A stretch of 64,000 bases of DNA from Lanius collurio (taxonomy: Eukaryota > Chordata > Aves > Passeriformes > Laniidae), in the NCBI GenBank assembly GCA_020086605.1, contig JACBWW010000050.1, forward strand, positions 1,414,791 to 1,478,790, in the 5' to 3' direction. The notes under the pieces were generated by a model, which did no database searches, was not told where the DNA came from, and saw only the letters and a program-made list of their open reading frames with translations. Below are positions 21,501-35,940 of this stretch, piece by piece (position 1 is the stretch's first letter; each line of letters starts with the position of its first letter). Made by a program: the position numbers and the translations under genes.

Positions 21501-23000
21501 ACCACGGAGACAACAACATCCCACTTGTTTTGATAATTTCCCGTTTGTTTGGATAATCTCCTGATAAAATTCCAGAGGAAGAATATTTATGTGCTCCCTA
21601 GGACATGCGGAAATTGGTTTTGAAGGAAGTCTAAGAGCAATGAGATGATTTTCCTCTCAAGCCCCCAGCCCTGGGCTGTCCCTGCGTGCAGAGAGCAGCA
21701 GTTCCAGCAGCTGCCTTGGGGTCAGTGTGAACCCTTCCGTGCCACGTGTGCTTCCTTTGGGAAGCAGAGACAACTGGGATCCAACCTTCATTCACCTGCT
21801 GCTGATCCAGTTGTGGCTCTCTTAAATGGTAGAACATTTTCAATATTGTGTTTTCATCTTTTTTTAAAGAGTTTCTGCCATCCCTCTGGGGTGACTGTGT
21901 AGGGTATCAATAACATCATGAGCATTTACCAAGTGGAACTTTCAAATTTGCTTCTTTGGTGGCACAGTTCTTGTCCTCCTCATTGAGACAGATGGAATTT
22001 TGTTGGAAATACCCACATGAAAGCTGGGTGGTAATCAGTGCTTCACTGAGGCTGGAAGGTTTTAATGGAGGAAATCAAGAATCAGCTTCCTTCAGCAATA
22101 ATTGTTCTAAAGTTTTCTGAAGGACTCTTGACAGGATTCATTATGACATTTCTCAGCACAATCTGCTGAAAAAGCCCTTCATTTCGTTGTTTTACCCAGA
22201 AAGAGAAGAGAATGGTATTTAACTGTCCTAATTGAAAATCTTTCCTCTTGAATCAAGCATCTGGCAAGTTTTCCCTGGTGGGATCCCACTGGGCTGAGTA
22301 CGTGTGAATTCACACTCTGAGAATGCATCCACGCACTCAGGATGGACTGTGCTCATCACTCAGCAGAAACTGATACTGTCCTTTCATTTTCACGTTGTAT
22401 GTTGCATTTGGTTGCTTAAGTATTTTGGATGTACTCACACTGACCTTATTCATCAGAGGAGGTTAATCCTGACCAAGTGCTGGGGTCACGCTGGTTCTGC
22501 TCAGGGATGAGAAAAACTCATTTTTCACTAAGGGAGAGGGAGTATTGTGATCAAAATTACAGATTTCTTCTTTCACAGTTTATTCAGTTTGCCACATGTT
22601 CAGAGCAAAGCCCATTTTTCTCTGTTCAGCTTACTAAAAAGAAAGTTCTTTGTGAAATTCAGTTCCTGACCTCAGGCCAAGTTTTTTTTTTTTGTGAAGT
22701 AATGAGGATTCAACTTCTCTGTTCAATTGATGGCAATCCTTTCCCTAACTTCAGTTTAAAAGCTGATTTAAAATGATGCTTTTCTAGCCATGATTCTTCT
22801 TAAACCAACAGCTGTTCCCTGTGCTCCACAAAACTCTCAGAGAACTTCTCTTCTTCATGTCTTGTTCCCAGGAAGGGAAACCCGAACATCAAAACAATCC
22901 AAAGCTGCCTTGGAAGGACGCTGTAAAAGGAGAAAATATGGAAAAATACGTTGTCCATGTCTCTGAGGTTTGACCCTGAGCTTTTGTGCCTCAAACACAG
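15529..23000. other. Noncoding stretch
   Basis: About 7.5 kb with no recognisable exon, RNA or clear repeat. A weak CR1-like 3' end may lie near 17275-17315 ('aggattctgtgattt'). Short T runs occur near 20761 and 22682. No long open frame stands out. Confidence 0.5.
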
Positions 23001-26000
23001 ACAGTAGTATAATTGCTGACTACATATATTCTTTTTTTTTAATACCTTATTGGGTGTTCATTTTGTGTTAAATTTAATTTTAAATTTCTTTATTTCTTTA
23101 AAAATAAGAAAAATTATGTTATTTATTTTGTTTATTTATTTACTTTATTTTGTTTTGCTTACTTTTGGGGTAGGTTCTTTCACACAAAGTATGGTTCTGC
23201 AATACTAGCTTTAACTCCCTTTCAACATTATTTTTACCTGATGTGAGAGGTTTTATATTTGATTACTTTCTCTTTTCATTTGTGCAGAGTTACACTGCTG
23301 GTGTGCATTCCCAGCTAATGCTGGCAGCTGGAAACAGGTTCTTCTTCTTTAACAATATATTGGTGTATAAAATCCAAATTGGCTGGAAATCTCTTGAAAA
23401 GGAAAAGTAAACTAAAGCCATTACTGAGAAAGGTTGTCGTTTTTAGAGGAATTCCAAGAGAAATAAAACAATAAACTGAATAGGCAATTGTGTAAGTGCC
23501 ACGCAGAAAAGAAATGGAAAAGGAGAAGAAGAAACCCTTCAGAAGCAGGAAAAATTTTAGACTCTTCAAGAAAAAGTATTTTTGTGGGCACCTTCATTGC
23601 CTACTAATAAAAAACTCTGGTTAGCTTGGAAATTTGGAGATGGTTTGAAGAGCTAAATGTAGAGAGAAGAATCAAAAGATGCAGTGATAAATCTTGAACA
23701 GTGGTGTCCTTGTGCTAACTCAGCATCTAAAAATTGTAACGCTAATAAAGAGCTTGACTGCACAAATTCCAGGGATTTTAATTACAAATCTCTATTTTAT
23801 TGGCTCCTTGCCTGTGAACAGGAGGGGGTTGGAGCAGAGGAATTTTGTGTGCTGAATAAAATTCTGGAGCTGTTTATTCTTCAGAGGTAATATTGCCCCA
23901 AAGGTTTCTCGTGGCTATTTTTAGGTGCTTGCAGTTCATTTTGGGAGACAGACACTGCATTACAAAAGCAGTATTAACAGAGATATTCCTTCATTTCTTA
24001 GTTCGTGTGTGGTTTGAGCTGACATCAATTATAACAATTTTATGAGGGTTTTTTTCCTCATCAAACAGAGGTAATTGTTCAGGGGAAGATTAAATCTTGG
24101 GCAGGTCCTTTTGCAAAGGAGAAGTTGCTTTCAGGACTTTCCCCTGAAGAACGTTTAAGTTCCATTGGGGTGAGCTGCTGCTGCTTTGGAAATGCAACAC
24201 TAAAGTGGATGGAATTAAGTCAGTAAGTCAAGGGCAGAATTGCTGCTCCCGGGTGGGTATTTAGAGGATAAAAACAATGTAAGACCTTCCACAGGACAAA
24301 TTTATTTCAATGGGCTTTTACAATTTATACTGAGTTGTCTTAACTCCTCTGTTTTGTCACTTTTGGACTTCAGGAAAATCTTAATTGCCTCTTGTGCTTC
24401 TGTTCCCTGTTCTCTACCTTTATAAAACAGGAGTAAAATATTGGCTAGTGAGAAACTTAGAATTTTCAGTTGTAAAAGGTGCTGGGGTGCTCCTTTTTCA
24501 GTGTTACATTTGGCTTCTTATAAAGCCTCCACTGAAGCTGCTTTCTGATTTCAGCCACTGAAGAGCCAGATAGAATTCTTCTGTGTACTTTCCCCTAATT
24601 TCCTGCAGGAGCCACTTCTGCTCAGCCTTGGTGCCTCCCTTCTCCTTCCTGTGAACCTCCCTGGGTCCACTTCTCCTTATCTGTGTTCCCTTTACATCTA
24701 AAACCTGGAGATTTATCATTTGGGACAGATGTTGGCTTGGGAGCATCTTCTTTGGCCATAAACACCCAACCAAAAGGCCTCCTTTCCTCTCTGGTCTCCC
24801 CCAAACCACACCACAGTTCTCATGATTTTATTTGATGGCAACATTTTGCTCAGTTTGGTGAATTATGGAGGCAGTTGCAGAGCTGATCATATGTTCCTTT
24901 CTAATGAGTTATTCCATTCTCAGAATTCATTCCTCATGTTCATTCATATTCTCAGTCTTTTATGCCAGCCCTTAAGTGTCACTTCAGTCACCTCTCCCAC
25001 ACCAAGGGATGGGGCTGGGAGCTCATTGCATTTCACCAGCCCCAAATATTTGCCTGGCTTTTAATTACAGCCCAATTTGCAACCAGTAAACGAACAAAGG
25101 CACAAGATATTTTACAGTAAAATAAGGACCTTAAAGAAACTGGCACTCCTGTGGGATAATTTATCCCTCAGGAAAGGCTGCAATGTGGGGAGAATCCCTG
25201 GGCACGGCCATGGTGCTAATTAGCAATTTGAGCTCTGGCCTGAGGGTGGGAACACTCAGGTTTTGTTCTCTCTTTGTGTGTGTTGTATTCCTGTTTTTAA
25301 TGTGGCTCTGCCTGTGCTGGGGGAGAAGGATTAAAGAAAAGCTGAGTGAGTGGTCCTTTGGTTACAGTCCTTACATGGACAATTCATGGCCTTACATTAA
25401 CAATTTATACAGAAAGTATAAATTCTTGCTTCACAGAGTGCTTAATTATTGAAACATTTTGGAACAGCTCCTACAACAAGCTTGGAATAGTCTGCCAGGA
25501 GAATCCCTGGAAGCCAGCTGGTGCTAGGAGCAATAACCCTGTAGATGACCATAAATATTAACTTAGAACTGTTTGGGTTTTTTTTTTTGCCTCCAGGATT
25601 CACACATTTTGGTAAAAAGACTGCTTTTGGTAAGTTGTTTTTCTAATGGAACTGCTGGGAAATTTTAAGTACATCTCAGTTATTTCCATGTGCAGATTTA
25701 TGAATTTTTGTTGGACCTTCAAATTCCTAGGAAGATTTTGGCTGAAGTTGTGTAGGATGGCAGAGTTGTCAGAGGCTGTAGGAGGTGTTCCCTTCAGTGG
25801 CCTAAATAAGTGTGATAATCAGCAGCAACTTAAAACTGGGCATCCTGTGTTCCAGCACCCCATATTTATTTAATCTCAGTTAATCTCTTTGATTTTCTGT
25901 GCTCCTTCAAAAATGCCATTGACACCAGCTGCTCATGGGAGTGGAAAGTTGTAAAAATTTTTCCTCCAGCTGTGTTTTCGATGTCTGGGGACTGAATCCG

Positions 26001-29000
26001 GTGGGTTTTTTTGTTTTGTTTGTTTGGGGTTTTTTTGTTTTTGTTTTTTTTTTTTTTTTTCCTGAAAAGCTCTTTTTTTAAGTTTTAAAGGAAACAGAAT
26101 TGTTGGAAAATTCCAAAGCTTTTTATTTTGTGACTGTTGTGCGTTGTCAGAGAGAGGCTGGTGAAGCCTCCAGTGTGAGGAAAGGTTTCCTCATCAAACT
26201 GTTAACACTTAATTACGGTGATTTCTTCCAGAGGCACTGAGTAGCCCAGAAAACAGTGAACCATGGTCAGAAATGGTGAGGTGTGCCTGGGAGCCCTTCT
26301 CCTCTGTGTGCCTCCTTTCTCAAAGTAAAAGGATCTGATTGATGCCAGGGACTGAAAAAAGCCCCCAACATTCACTGAAAAGGGGCTCTGAGCAAGGTGA
26401 AATGGGAAATGACCCTGGTAGGGCTGGTCAGAGTGTGGGGACAGAGGGGGAAAAGCTCTGCAGCAGCTGGGGAACATCTGGAATGCTTCAGCACAGACAG
26501 ACCTTGTAATTTCTGTCCCCTTAAGAGCTCAGGAACGTGAGGCTGAGCTCCTTCACCATCCCAGCAAAGCTCAGATGTTGCAGGAAGCGAGGTGGGGTCT
26601 TATCCCCATTCCTGTTCTCTGGTCCAGGGCTGGTTCTCATTCAGTGTATGGGCAATAAAAAATGGTCTGAGGTAGAACTTTGCTTCTGTGCACTTTAATT
26701 GGACCCAAGAATTGGATGGGGAAGCCCTTGCTGGGCTGGCTGGCCGGAGGGGAGCTCCATGTCTTAACTTTATGCCTTGACTGGCTGCAGGAGAAAAGTG
26801 AAGGTGATGATGAGGAATATTTTGCACAGTGATTAAAGCCTTAAGGAGAAGTACTTCCAAATGGCAAATTGAGTTTTCCAAATTGAAACTCTGAACTGTT
26901 CTAGCAAAGTACTGGTGCCATTTTCGACCCTTAAATTAATTTTTATTAATTTTTAAATTTTAAGTTTTTCATATTTAACTTTTTTTTTCATCTAGCTGGT
27001 GAGGCCATGCCTGTAGCCTGCAATTCATGTGTTTCCAGATGTGGTTGTGCAGGTACTTAAATATCAAGGGAAGGTGTTTTCCTCTTTAAGTGGTGCTCAA
27101 AAATTCCCTCCTTGTGTAGCTTTTTTCAGTCACTCCAGCACCAGGGCTTCATTTGTCTTTGTTGTCAGGGGTTCAGCAGGGTGGCTGGGTTGTAGAGGAC
27201 ATCCCAGGGGATCTGGATGACTTCTCCTAGGGTTGCCTGACAGGAGAAGGAGGAAATCCACAGCTTTAGGGAAGGGTTTGTGAGGTGCAGAAATGCGGTT
27301 CCTGTGCACAGAGCTCTGTGAGTGCTTGGAATCCCTGTGGATGCACATCCCACGCTGTGCAGGGCTGCGGAGAACCCGCTGACCTGGTCTGAGGGAAGCT
27401 GTAAACACCAGCTTTGGCATAGGAGATGGGTGGGCTGGGTTTCCAGGGTGGTGCTGGGCCAGACTGGGTTTTTCCTTTCCCAAATTAGAGGCTGAACATG
27501 CTGCTGGGAACTCAGCAGAGGCAGGGGGAGGCTCCCAGGCACTGCACAGGCAGCACCTGGGGAGCAGGACAGGCTCTTGCCAGCCCTACTCCTCACAGGT
27601 CCTGCACTGAGTGGAAAACCCTCACCCTGTGCTTGTGGTCTGGTTTTGGCACTTAGTGTGGGGGTGCTGGCTGTGCCCTGGCACTCAGTGAGTTTTGGAA
27701 AGAGCCTTTCCCTCCTCACACACACTCCCTGCAGCGATGCTGCCCTGGGGAGGGCATCTGCTGCAGGGCTTGCTGAGAGGTGTGCAGGCAATGCACCCTG
27801 CTTGGGGTTAAAAAGAAGGGCAGTTATTCAATTGCTGTGAGGAGGGAAGAGAAGGGAGTGAAATGGTGGCACAATAAATCAGTGTTGCCATGGCTGTATG
27901 TGACTGAGTGCGTGTGTGAAGTGCCTCTGTTGGTGATGTGATGCAGCCGGGCCCATTCCTTAGAGCTGCTTTGCAAGCCAGAGTGGTCTGTGTCACCATC
28001 ATCCCTTCTGTGGCTGGAGAGAGTAAATCAACAGGAAATAGGATCATTCTGCCACTTTTTCAAAGGTTTTCTTTCTAGAGTTTGGCAAGCTGAACTGCAC
28101 AGTGAGGAAGTTTACTCTCTACTTGCGCTAGCTCTCACTCTGGACTTTCTTAATTTATGCCAGAGATTGTTTTGCCTCATCCACAGTGATTCACGAGAGG
28201 CATTCTCGTGTTTGACAGTCAGAGTGTTGGGAAGTTCTAAGAGAAAGGCTCCCTGCCTTCCAAGGAAATGGATCACAGATTCTGCTGAGACACTTTTGAG
28301 CAAGGAGGGAAAGCAGAGAACACTCCAAAGAGAAAGTATTTGTGTGTGCTTTCCTGTTTATTTGGGAACATGAACAGTGCTGCAGGGAGGAGTCAGCTGG
28401 AGTCTGAGGCACAGTTACCTTCTGCACAGGCCTGTGAGACACATGGATCCTCTTTCACCTGTGTTTCCTACCCAGGCAGACTTCCAGCATCTACCTGGAG
28501 CTGGTCCTGGAAATGTGTTCCATAGGCACAGGAGGAGCAAATGCAGAATTAGATCACCATAGCAGCAAGTCCTCTCTTCTGCTACAGATTCTAGAATGAT
28601 CTAGAAACAGGGATTACTGAAGCAGGAAGCTCCAGGGCTGGTTTTCTTGGTTTCATGGATGTGTGTTCAGGCTGCACTGGGGGAAGGTATGAGACAATTG
28701 GACAGCTGGTGTGCCCCCAGTGAGAGAAAGGCAGATGATGAGGTGGGGATGATGGTTTCTGCAGTATGGACAAGAAGCAAGAAGAGGGGGCAGGTGGAAC
28801 ATCATGGCCAGAACTGGGTAGTGTCTGTGGAAAAACACACCTTTCCAGTCTCTCTCCAAAGCCTTATAGGGCTGGTGCAGTCTGAGGCATTTTTTTCCCA
28901 TCAAAAGTTGTCTACACAACTTCTCTTCTGTATCCCCTATAAAAAAAGGATTACCTTTGCCTGATTTCTAGGAAAGTGGCTTGAAGTTTCTGTCTCCTCT

Positions 29001-31244
29001 GATCAGCTTGTGCTACTTGGCAGAGTGTGAATGGCCCTACAGAGAAGTTAACAAAAAATAAAATAGAAAACTTCTCGCCCCATTGCCAGCCTTTCCAGGT
29101 ATCTAGACTGGGTAATGCACAGCAGCTGCTGGTTTGTCTGCTTGCCTGGGTCCTTCTGTGTCCTGCAGGCAACCTGAGCTCAAAACCATCTGGGTGGGAT
29201 GAGGTAAACCATCCCAGGAATTATTCAGTCTGAGCCTCGAGTGCCAAGGGCAATGGGCTGTTTGGCAAATACAGTTTCCCTGCTAAGAATGAGAAAATGT
29301 GGTTTTTCCTTACCCACTTGGTATTCTGTAATGTGGGCTATTCCTGCCCGGGGCAGAGCTGCAGATGACAGAACGTTTTCCCCGCCGTCCCCTCAGAGTC
29401 CAGCCCGTGGTTTGAGGGAACAGCCACTGCCCCACGCAGAGAAACCCGCGGGCACCCAGCCCAGGGCCACCACAGCACGTCCGTCTGTCCTGCCCATTCC
29501 CACCTTCCCGAAGTGAGCTGTGGCCACAGGGATCCCAGGAAAAGTGTCTTCTTGGGGGCTGACAGTGTGCTGGGCACAGGGGGGTACCAGTGGTGTCAGA
29601 GGGGCACAGCAGTCACAGAGGAGTCTTTATTTCTCATGCTGAATTGGCCACACCCTGTGCCCACCTGGGCTGGCCTTAAACCATCTCAGCCTTGAAAGTA
29701 ACTACTGAGATGTTTCTTTTTTTCCTTATGCATGCCTTCTCTTACTCTTCTGCCTGTTTCATTTTCATTGCTAAAAGCATCTCCTCTACGTGTGATTCTG
29801 CCGTACAAATTAATTTCCCATTAACAATTCCCAAATTTCTGCACGTAGAAGAGGAAGAAATGGGATAGATTAAATGGAAAACTTCACCCAGAACATGATC
29901 TGAAACCAAAATATCTTTCCTGATGGCCTTTTTTGGATTTTGCCAGGCCTGTTGCTGCTGGAGCACTTGGGTGGGATGTTGTTTGTCCACCGGGATGTGG
30001 GAAAGGCTGAACCCGGGCAGGGGATGGGCATTTCTGAACAGGATTTCCTGGTTGGTTCAGGTTTACCAGGAAGAACTGTGTAGGCTCAGAGAAGCACTAG
30101 AAATGGGCCAAAATAGGGCAGTGCATAAAACATCTTTGATATGTGGAAGAAAGTGAAGAAACTGATGCTGTGCTGGTTTTCACAAACCTGTTCCTCTCCT
30201 CTGCCAACCATTTCCAGAAAAGAACCATTTATGACCAAAATGTGGTGACAGATGCTTTTTTCCCCCTACTACTATTTCAGACAAGCTTCAGAAACACCAA
30301 AGCCCAGCTCAGACATCTATTTATATCCTCTGCAGTCTGGCACTGTCCTTGTGCTGCGTGTCCAAAGGGCTGCACCCCTCTGCCCTGTCTGGTCCAGGAG
30401 GTGTAACAAAATCAGGGAGCCACAAGGAACACAAAGTGAATGTAAGAAACTTAGTTACAAGTGTGAGTGGCCTCACACTTCTCTGCAAAGCCGCCTTGAT
30501 TAAATTTTTACATTGCTTTTTTTTTTTTTTAACAAAATTACAGTATTTGTGCAATTTGTCTCAGGGGTTAATCTTTGCAAAGGAAAAAGAGGTTTTAGAT
30601 TACTCCCGTGTAAGGCTGAAAAGGTCAACTTCAATTTATTCATTCTTCACATTCACATGATTTATTTTCTGTATGATAAGTTGGTAACAGCAATTAAATT
30701 CTACTTTTCTCATTATTATGACCATGTATTTTAATATGTATTTTGCATTGAGGTAGGTTTTGCAAAGGAAGGCAGCTGATTGCACAGACTGGAACATCTT
30801 TGCTGCCTGAAGAGCTTTTCTTTGTCTCTTTGGCTGATCTGGCCCATCACACACTGCTCAGGATGCATCACTGAGGTAAAAATAATAAGATGTTGAAACA
30901 CAGAGCACATCAAACCACATAATGCCTGTATTTATTGGGTCTCTTTGAGATTCTCAATTGGAGAGAGCAAACCAATGTGTTTTCTCTGGAAGAGTGGTTA
31001 TCCAGTGATCCCAGCAGAGGAGAGCCAGCACGGGATGAGAGGTGCCATGATTCTAACAGGATGAAGAGTAGCTCTGCAATCCGACTTTGAGAATTTTATT
31101 TCTGCTAATTAAAAGCCCCTTTTAATTGTATATATATAGGGTGTGTTCCTCTGATCAACATGACTGGTGCAAGAGATGTCAACATCACAATGGAGGTGCT
31201 GAGGGGGAACACGGAAAAAGTCAGGTAGAGCTCTGGATGAAACC
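23001..31244. other. Noncoding stretch
   Basis: No gene recognised. 23025-23160 is strongly T/A-rich (TTTATT-type). A 17-base T run lies at 26044-26060. The longest frame, 27165-27791 on the - strand (208 codons), is low-complexity and has no family signature. Confidence 0.5.
26044..26060. repeat. Poly-T run
   Basis: Seventeen T in a row, preceded by a T/G-rich tract (GTTTTTTTG-type) from about 26005. Confidence 0.9.
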
Positions 31245-31300
31245 AGACTTACATTAAATAAATCTCTGGAACAGACTTAAGTTAAATAAATCTGTGGAAT
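31245..31300. repeat. Tandem duplication, 28-bp unit x2
   Basis: The unit beginning AGACTTACATTAAATAAATC (31245-31272) is followed at once by AGACTTAAGTTAAATAAATC... (31273-31300). The two copies differ at a few positions, so the duplication is not recent. Confidence 0.85.
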
Positions 31301-31710
31301 AGCTTTCAGCCAGAAGGCTGAAAGTACAGTTGAAAGTTTTCCCTTCAGCTATAACCTCCAGAGCCTCATACCAAGTGGAATGGGTTTAATCAGAGCAATA
31401 TCCTGTGCTGTTCCCTCCGGGAGAAGGGGCTGGCAAAGCAGAATAAACCTGTGGCAGATCAGCTGTGCTTCAGATGGAGGATTTTGAGGGAAAAAAGCCC
31501 TGAATTAAGCTCTCTGAAACAGCTCTGGCTGGAGAAGGTATGCTGAGTTCCTCTTTGTTTAACCTTTATTTAACCCTGGTATTTTCACAATAGGACAACA
31601 ATTTCAAAGGAATTTTGTGTGGCAAACAGATTTTTTGGGTTTTATATCCCCTTCTAAGATCTCTTAAGTGGTGTAGCATTGTCATGGTCCACAGAAAATG
31701 CAAGAGCAAT
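31301..31710. other. Noncoding stretch
   Basis: Nothing recognised between the 28-bp duplication and the tetranucleotide array. Confidence 0.4.
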
Positions 31711-31762
31711 ATCCATCCATCCATCCATCCATCCATCCATCCATCCATCCATCCATCCATCC
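31711..31762. repeat. (ATCC)n microsatellite
   Basis: Thirteen consecutive ATCC units, 52 bases, uninterrupted. Open frames crossing it on either strand (repeating IHPS or GWMD) are artefacts of the array. The same motif occurs in opposite orientation at 40624. Confidence 0.98.
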
Positions 31763-34700
31763 TTCTCCATCTATCTTTGTGTGGTGTCCCTGGGATAGAA
31801 CTGTTGTGTAAGTCCCTATGGGTCTGGTGTCATTCCATGCTACAACTTGGGGGCTGAGGAATGAAGAGAAGGTGATTTGGGGGTTTGCAGAGCAGTTGTA
31901 AGGCCAGGAAAGCAATCCTGGCTTTTGAGGGCTTGGGAGGTTTTGTAGCACAAATCTTGTCACGTACCCTGGGACTGCCCCCGGCTTCTCCAGAAGCCTG
32001 AGCTGCTCTGGAAATCTCTCTGAGAACTTCTCAGAACTTAGGCAGTAAGACTTTTCCATTGCTCAGGAAATTCACCTTTTCCACACAGTCTCTGTGCTCA
32101 TCTCAAGCAGGCTGGAGAGTTGGCATTTGTCCTTTGCCTGAGTCTTTGTCCGTGTCCTCATGAGCTAAGTGGCAGCCTTTGGCTTCTGGAGAACAGAAAC
32201 TGGGGCAAACTTTTTTCAGTGATACTCAGCTCTTGTAAATGTGTCCTCAAAAGCATCCTCAGAAAGTGCCTCAAAAGTTGAAGAACGCTGTGGTCGCACC
32301 TGGGGGAGGGCAGTGACTCTGAAGGTGAGATCTAGCCCTGCTTCCAGGGAATGTGCACTGCCCTTCTCTGGGAGCAGCCAGGAGAGGATGGGGAAGTTTT
32401 CCTCCAAGAGGAAATGTGTGCATGGGCCAGCAGGAGCCAGCATGGCTCCTGAGGGATCCTCCAGGCTGGAGCATGTGGAAAGTTCATGTAGGAATAGGAG
32501 AAAACCCCTATATTTCAACAATTTGCAATTGCCAGCAACTGGAAGGCGCATTTAATTCCCTTGGCACATAGAAGAGAAAAGACAAAGATTCCTATCCCTG
32601 CTCCCAGTGAAAAGGCAGAGTGGCCTCCCAATAAGCCAATGGAGCATCTCAGCAAGGACATGCCACTGTTGTGGGGTGTGCTGCCCTTTTGGGCGCTGCT
32701 CCGCAGCCCACGGAGCTGGATGGGCACCTGGACACCTGCAGGCACATGGACACACGCCGGAACATCCATGCAGAGGATCCAAACCCCGCATTGTTTCCAG
32801 AGACAAAATCCCTGTGCTGCAGCTTTGTTCTCATCCAGCAGCTGTTCCCCTAGGGGCAATCCAGGTCCCTTGAGCTTGCTCTCGTTTGCTTGCCCTTAGC
32901 ACAAAGTGCTGCTTTAGATTTATGACACGGTGATTTAATTGGAGGTCAGATTTTCCCTTTCCTTTCTGAAGTCTACCTAGTCCAAATGCTGGGTCATGAT
33001 GTCTTACAAAGTCTTTTTTGTTAGGCCAGTCTTTTTCTCGGCCCCCACACAACCAGCTACCCAAGTTTTCCAGCATTCTGTTTATTTGTCTGATTTCAGG
33101 AGTCATCAGTGCTCCAAAATATTTGTCTTGAATGCAGCTGAATCTAACACTGAAGTAAAGAAAATTAAAATATTTACTAAATTGTTAAAGAATCATTTGA
33201 TATTCCAGATTGACCTGTCTGATTCTCCTTATGAAGCACAATTTGAATCCATTTTTTTAAGTAATTCAAGTGTTTAGCTAAGTAAGACTGTAAATATTTA
33301 AAGATGAGTGTTCTGCCCAGTGCTGCCTTGGAGGTTTAACTATGGAGTTGTTTCCTCAGCTGTTTCATGAAGCTAAACAATACTTAAGCTTCAAAGTGGT
33401 TTTTGAATTTGATTTTTAAAAAATAGCTGCTGAAATAGTGAATGAATAAGTGAAAGATGTTTTTTGTTGTTGTTCAAAAGAGAGGATCTGCTGATGTATT
33501 TTCTTTTTTTTAACTTGAAATGGATCTTTAAAAAAGACAAACGTAGTTGTTTGGTGGATTCAAGGCTGTTGGACAAGTACTGCCCAGGCATTGAACTCTC
33601 CTTTACTGCAAATTCAGTCTTCCCAGTCCTGTTCTCTCTGCAGGATGCAGAAAATAAGAGACACTAAAAGCTTCTTGTCAGCCGTACAAGCCAAGATCTC
33701 AATTCAGATGGGAGACAGACCTGTGGACCCTTCTTTTTGTGGTTGTGTCTTATGGTGAGGCCACACCTTTGGACCTGAAATTCTTAGCAGGCTTCTGGGA
33801 TTCTTTGGAGAGCTTTCCTGGGTAAAGACCAGAAGAGCCCAAGAAAGGCAAAAAAAAAAAAAAAAAAAGGTCTAAAGGCAGGGGAAGATGTGGCCAGAGT
33901 CAGGTATGTGCCCAGATACACCTACTCCATGGATCAGATCACAGAATATTCTGATGGTGCAGAAGAGCAGGAAAAGGCCCTGGCTGACCAGAAGAGAAAC
34001 ATGATACACAGAGGGAAAATTTGGAAAATATTCCTCCTTTGTCTGGGCATGGTTAGAGCTGCCAGTGTCTGTTCCAGTGCAGCTCAGCACATTCCTCTTG
34101 TCCTGGTCACTTTGCTCCTGGACCTTTGCTGTGGCCAGAGCCTCATCCATCCGGGGGCAGGAGGAGTCTCAGGGTGCAGAGCACCATGGCAAAGAGGGTG
34201 TTTGGACAAGCTCCTTGCTGCCCTCAGGAAAAGGCAGCAGGCACCCAGTGCAATAGGGAATAGGAATTCACAGGGAAATCAGTTTGGCACTGGTGACCAC
34301 ACGCTCTCCTCATGTGGAGGTGTCAAAGCTTCTCTGGAAGGGCTCTCAGCAGCCTGACCCAGATGTGGGGTGTTCAGAAACACCCCACTGGAGCCCACCA
34401 AGGCCTCCTTCTCGTTCAGGAGGTCCCACCAGCCTCCATGGATGTCACTTTGTGCCTCCGTAGCCGAGGGGAACGACCCCGATCACAGCTTTGGATGTTT
34501 CCTCCAGGGAAAGCCACCTCACACGTGGGATTTATTGAGGTTCCTGCCAGAGCTGCAGCCCTCCATTTATCCCATTTATCAAGAGGAGCTTTTGGAGTAC
34601 CTGTTCCAGCAGGATGCTCAGGATGGCAGATGCCAGCCTGGGACGTGAGCAGGTGAGGGATAAGGAAGCAGACACGCTCTGCAGTGCTTCAAAGGCAGTT

Positions 34701-35940
34701 TGATTTTTATGGAATATGAACCTGCTGCCTTGAACTTTTATTACCCCATTAGAAGCACAGGGTGAGTTCGGGCTTTGAAGACAAGTCATCTGGTAAAACT
34801 GCCTGTGAGACTAAGGCACAGTAAATAATCCTGCAGCAAAGCATATTATTAACTTTGCTGTTCCTGGTGCTCTTTTTTTAAACATTTCTTAAATGGAAAC
34901 ATTTTGTCTCCTGGAAGTTTTGTCTCAGCTGAAGTGCCCTTCTTTGCTATTTTGTGGTTTAGGCATATCAACATTGATGAATTTTAATAGACAGACCAAA
35001 TAAAATTAAAAGTACGTTTGCAGGTACAGCCAATCCTTTCAGGAAAATAAAGATTTTATAGGGTGCTGTGATAAATAACGCAGACAGGTATTTAAGTTAA
35101 TAAACACCAGATACTGAGAGGGATGGAAATACCTGTAAAAGGTTAATTTAAGAGCTAATAAATGTGTTCACAGGGAATGTGGGGTGGCCTTAGCTGGGGC
35201 TTCCCTGCCCATTGCCCCAGGCCACCATTTAGGCTCAGCCATGGAGCCCCAGGCCCAGTTTGAGTTTGATCCCAGGGTTGCCAATTGATTGAGACACAAA
35301 AGTTTATGGGTTTCTGGGAAATGGCTGGAGAGAAAGAAGGATTATGAAGCCCATTTGGGGCACTGTCAAACCCTTTCCATGGCACTGTTGGCTGATTTCC
35401 CCCTGTTTCCCCCAAAGTGGCTCCTGGGCAGACTCCTGGTGCTGGGCTGGGGGTTGGCTGGTGGGTAAGGCCCTTTGTGTTTGGGGTGCTCAGGATGTGG
35501 TGGCTGAGGGATCCTAACGAGCTCTGGCTCAGTTAAAGTGGAGAGGAAGTTGGCAAGAATGAGCAAAGTCTGGAGAACTTTGATCACCAAAGAAAAATGG
35601 AAAAAACAGATTACTTTGTACAGAGCTTTGAACCAAGAATGTTTTCAATGGATGTGGAAGATCCCGAGTCCTCAAACTATAGTCCTGCTTCTCCACACTA
35701 TATTTTATGGACTTTGCTCTGTAGCCTTAGTTTTAAGTTGTGTTTTATGGGGGACAGGCTCCTGGATCCTGGAGGAAAGAAGCACGTCCTCTAGCTGGGA
35801 AAGGTCTCTGGGAGGGATTAAGGGAATGAGCTGTTCCTTCCTGGCCACAGGCAACAGAGCAAGAAGCTGTGGGTTTAATTTCCAATAGGAAACTCCAGAG
35901 CCTGTCTGATGGAAGCAAATCATGGGTCTGAGGGTGTGGT
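31763..35940. other. Noncoding stretch
   Basis: No exon or RNA recognised. A 19-base A run lies at 33850-33868. Several frames of 80-155 codons around 32.2-34.7 kb overlap on both strands, as expected by chance in GC-moderate DNA. Confidence 0.45.
33850..33868. repeat. Poly-A run
   Basis: Nineteen A in a row. I see no processed gene upstream that would make it a retrocopy tail. Confidence 0.9.

Noticed and set aside
27165..27791. Longest open frame in the window (208 codons, - strand)
   Set aside because: Ser/Pro/Leu-rich, no recognisable motif, overlapped by other frames in both directions; fits chance in GC-moderate DNA.
31711..31762. Regularly spaced short repeats that might suggest a CRISPR array
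   Set aside because: Pure tandem tetranucleotide without spacers, in a eukaryotic genome.
31566..32059. Frames with repeated GWMD or IHPS units
   Set aside because: Translation of the ATCC/ATGG microsatellite; the same applies to the MDGW frame at 40624.
33850..33868. Poly-A run as the tail of a processed retrocopy
   Set aside because: No recognisable coding sequence upstream on the + strand and no target duplication could be found.
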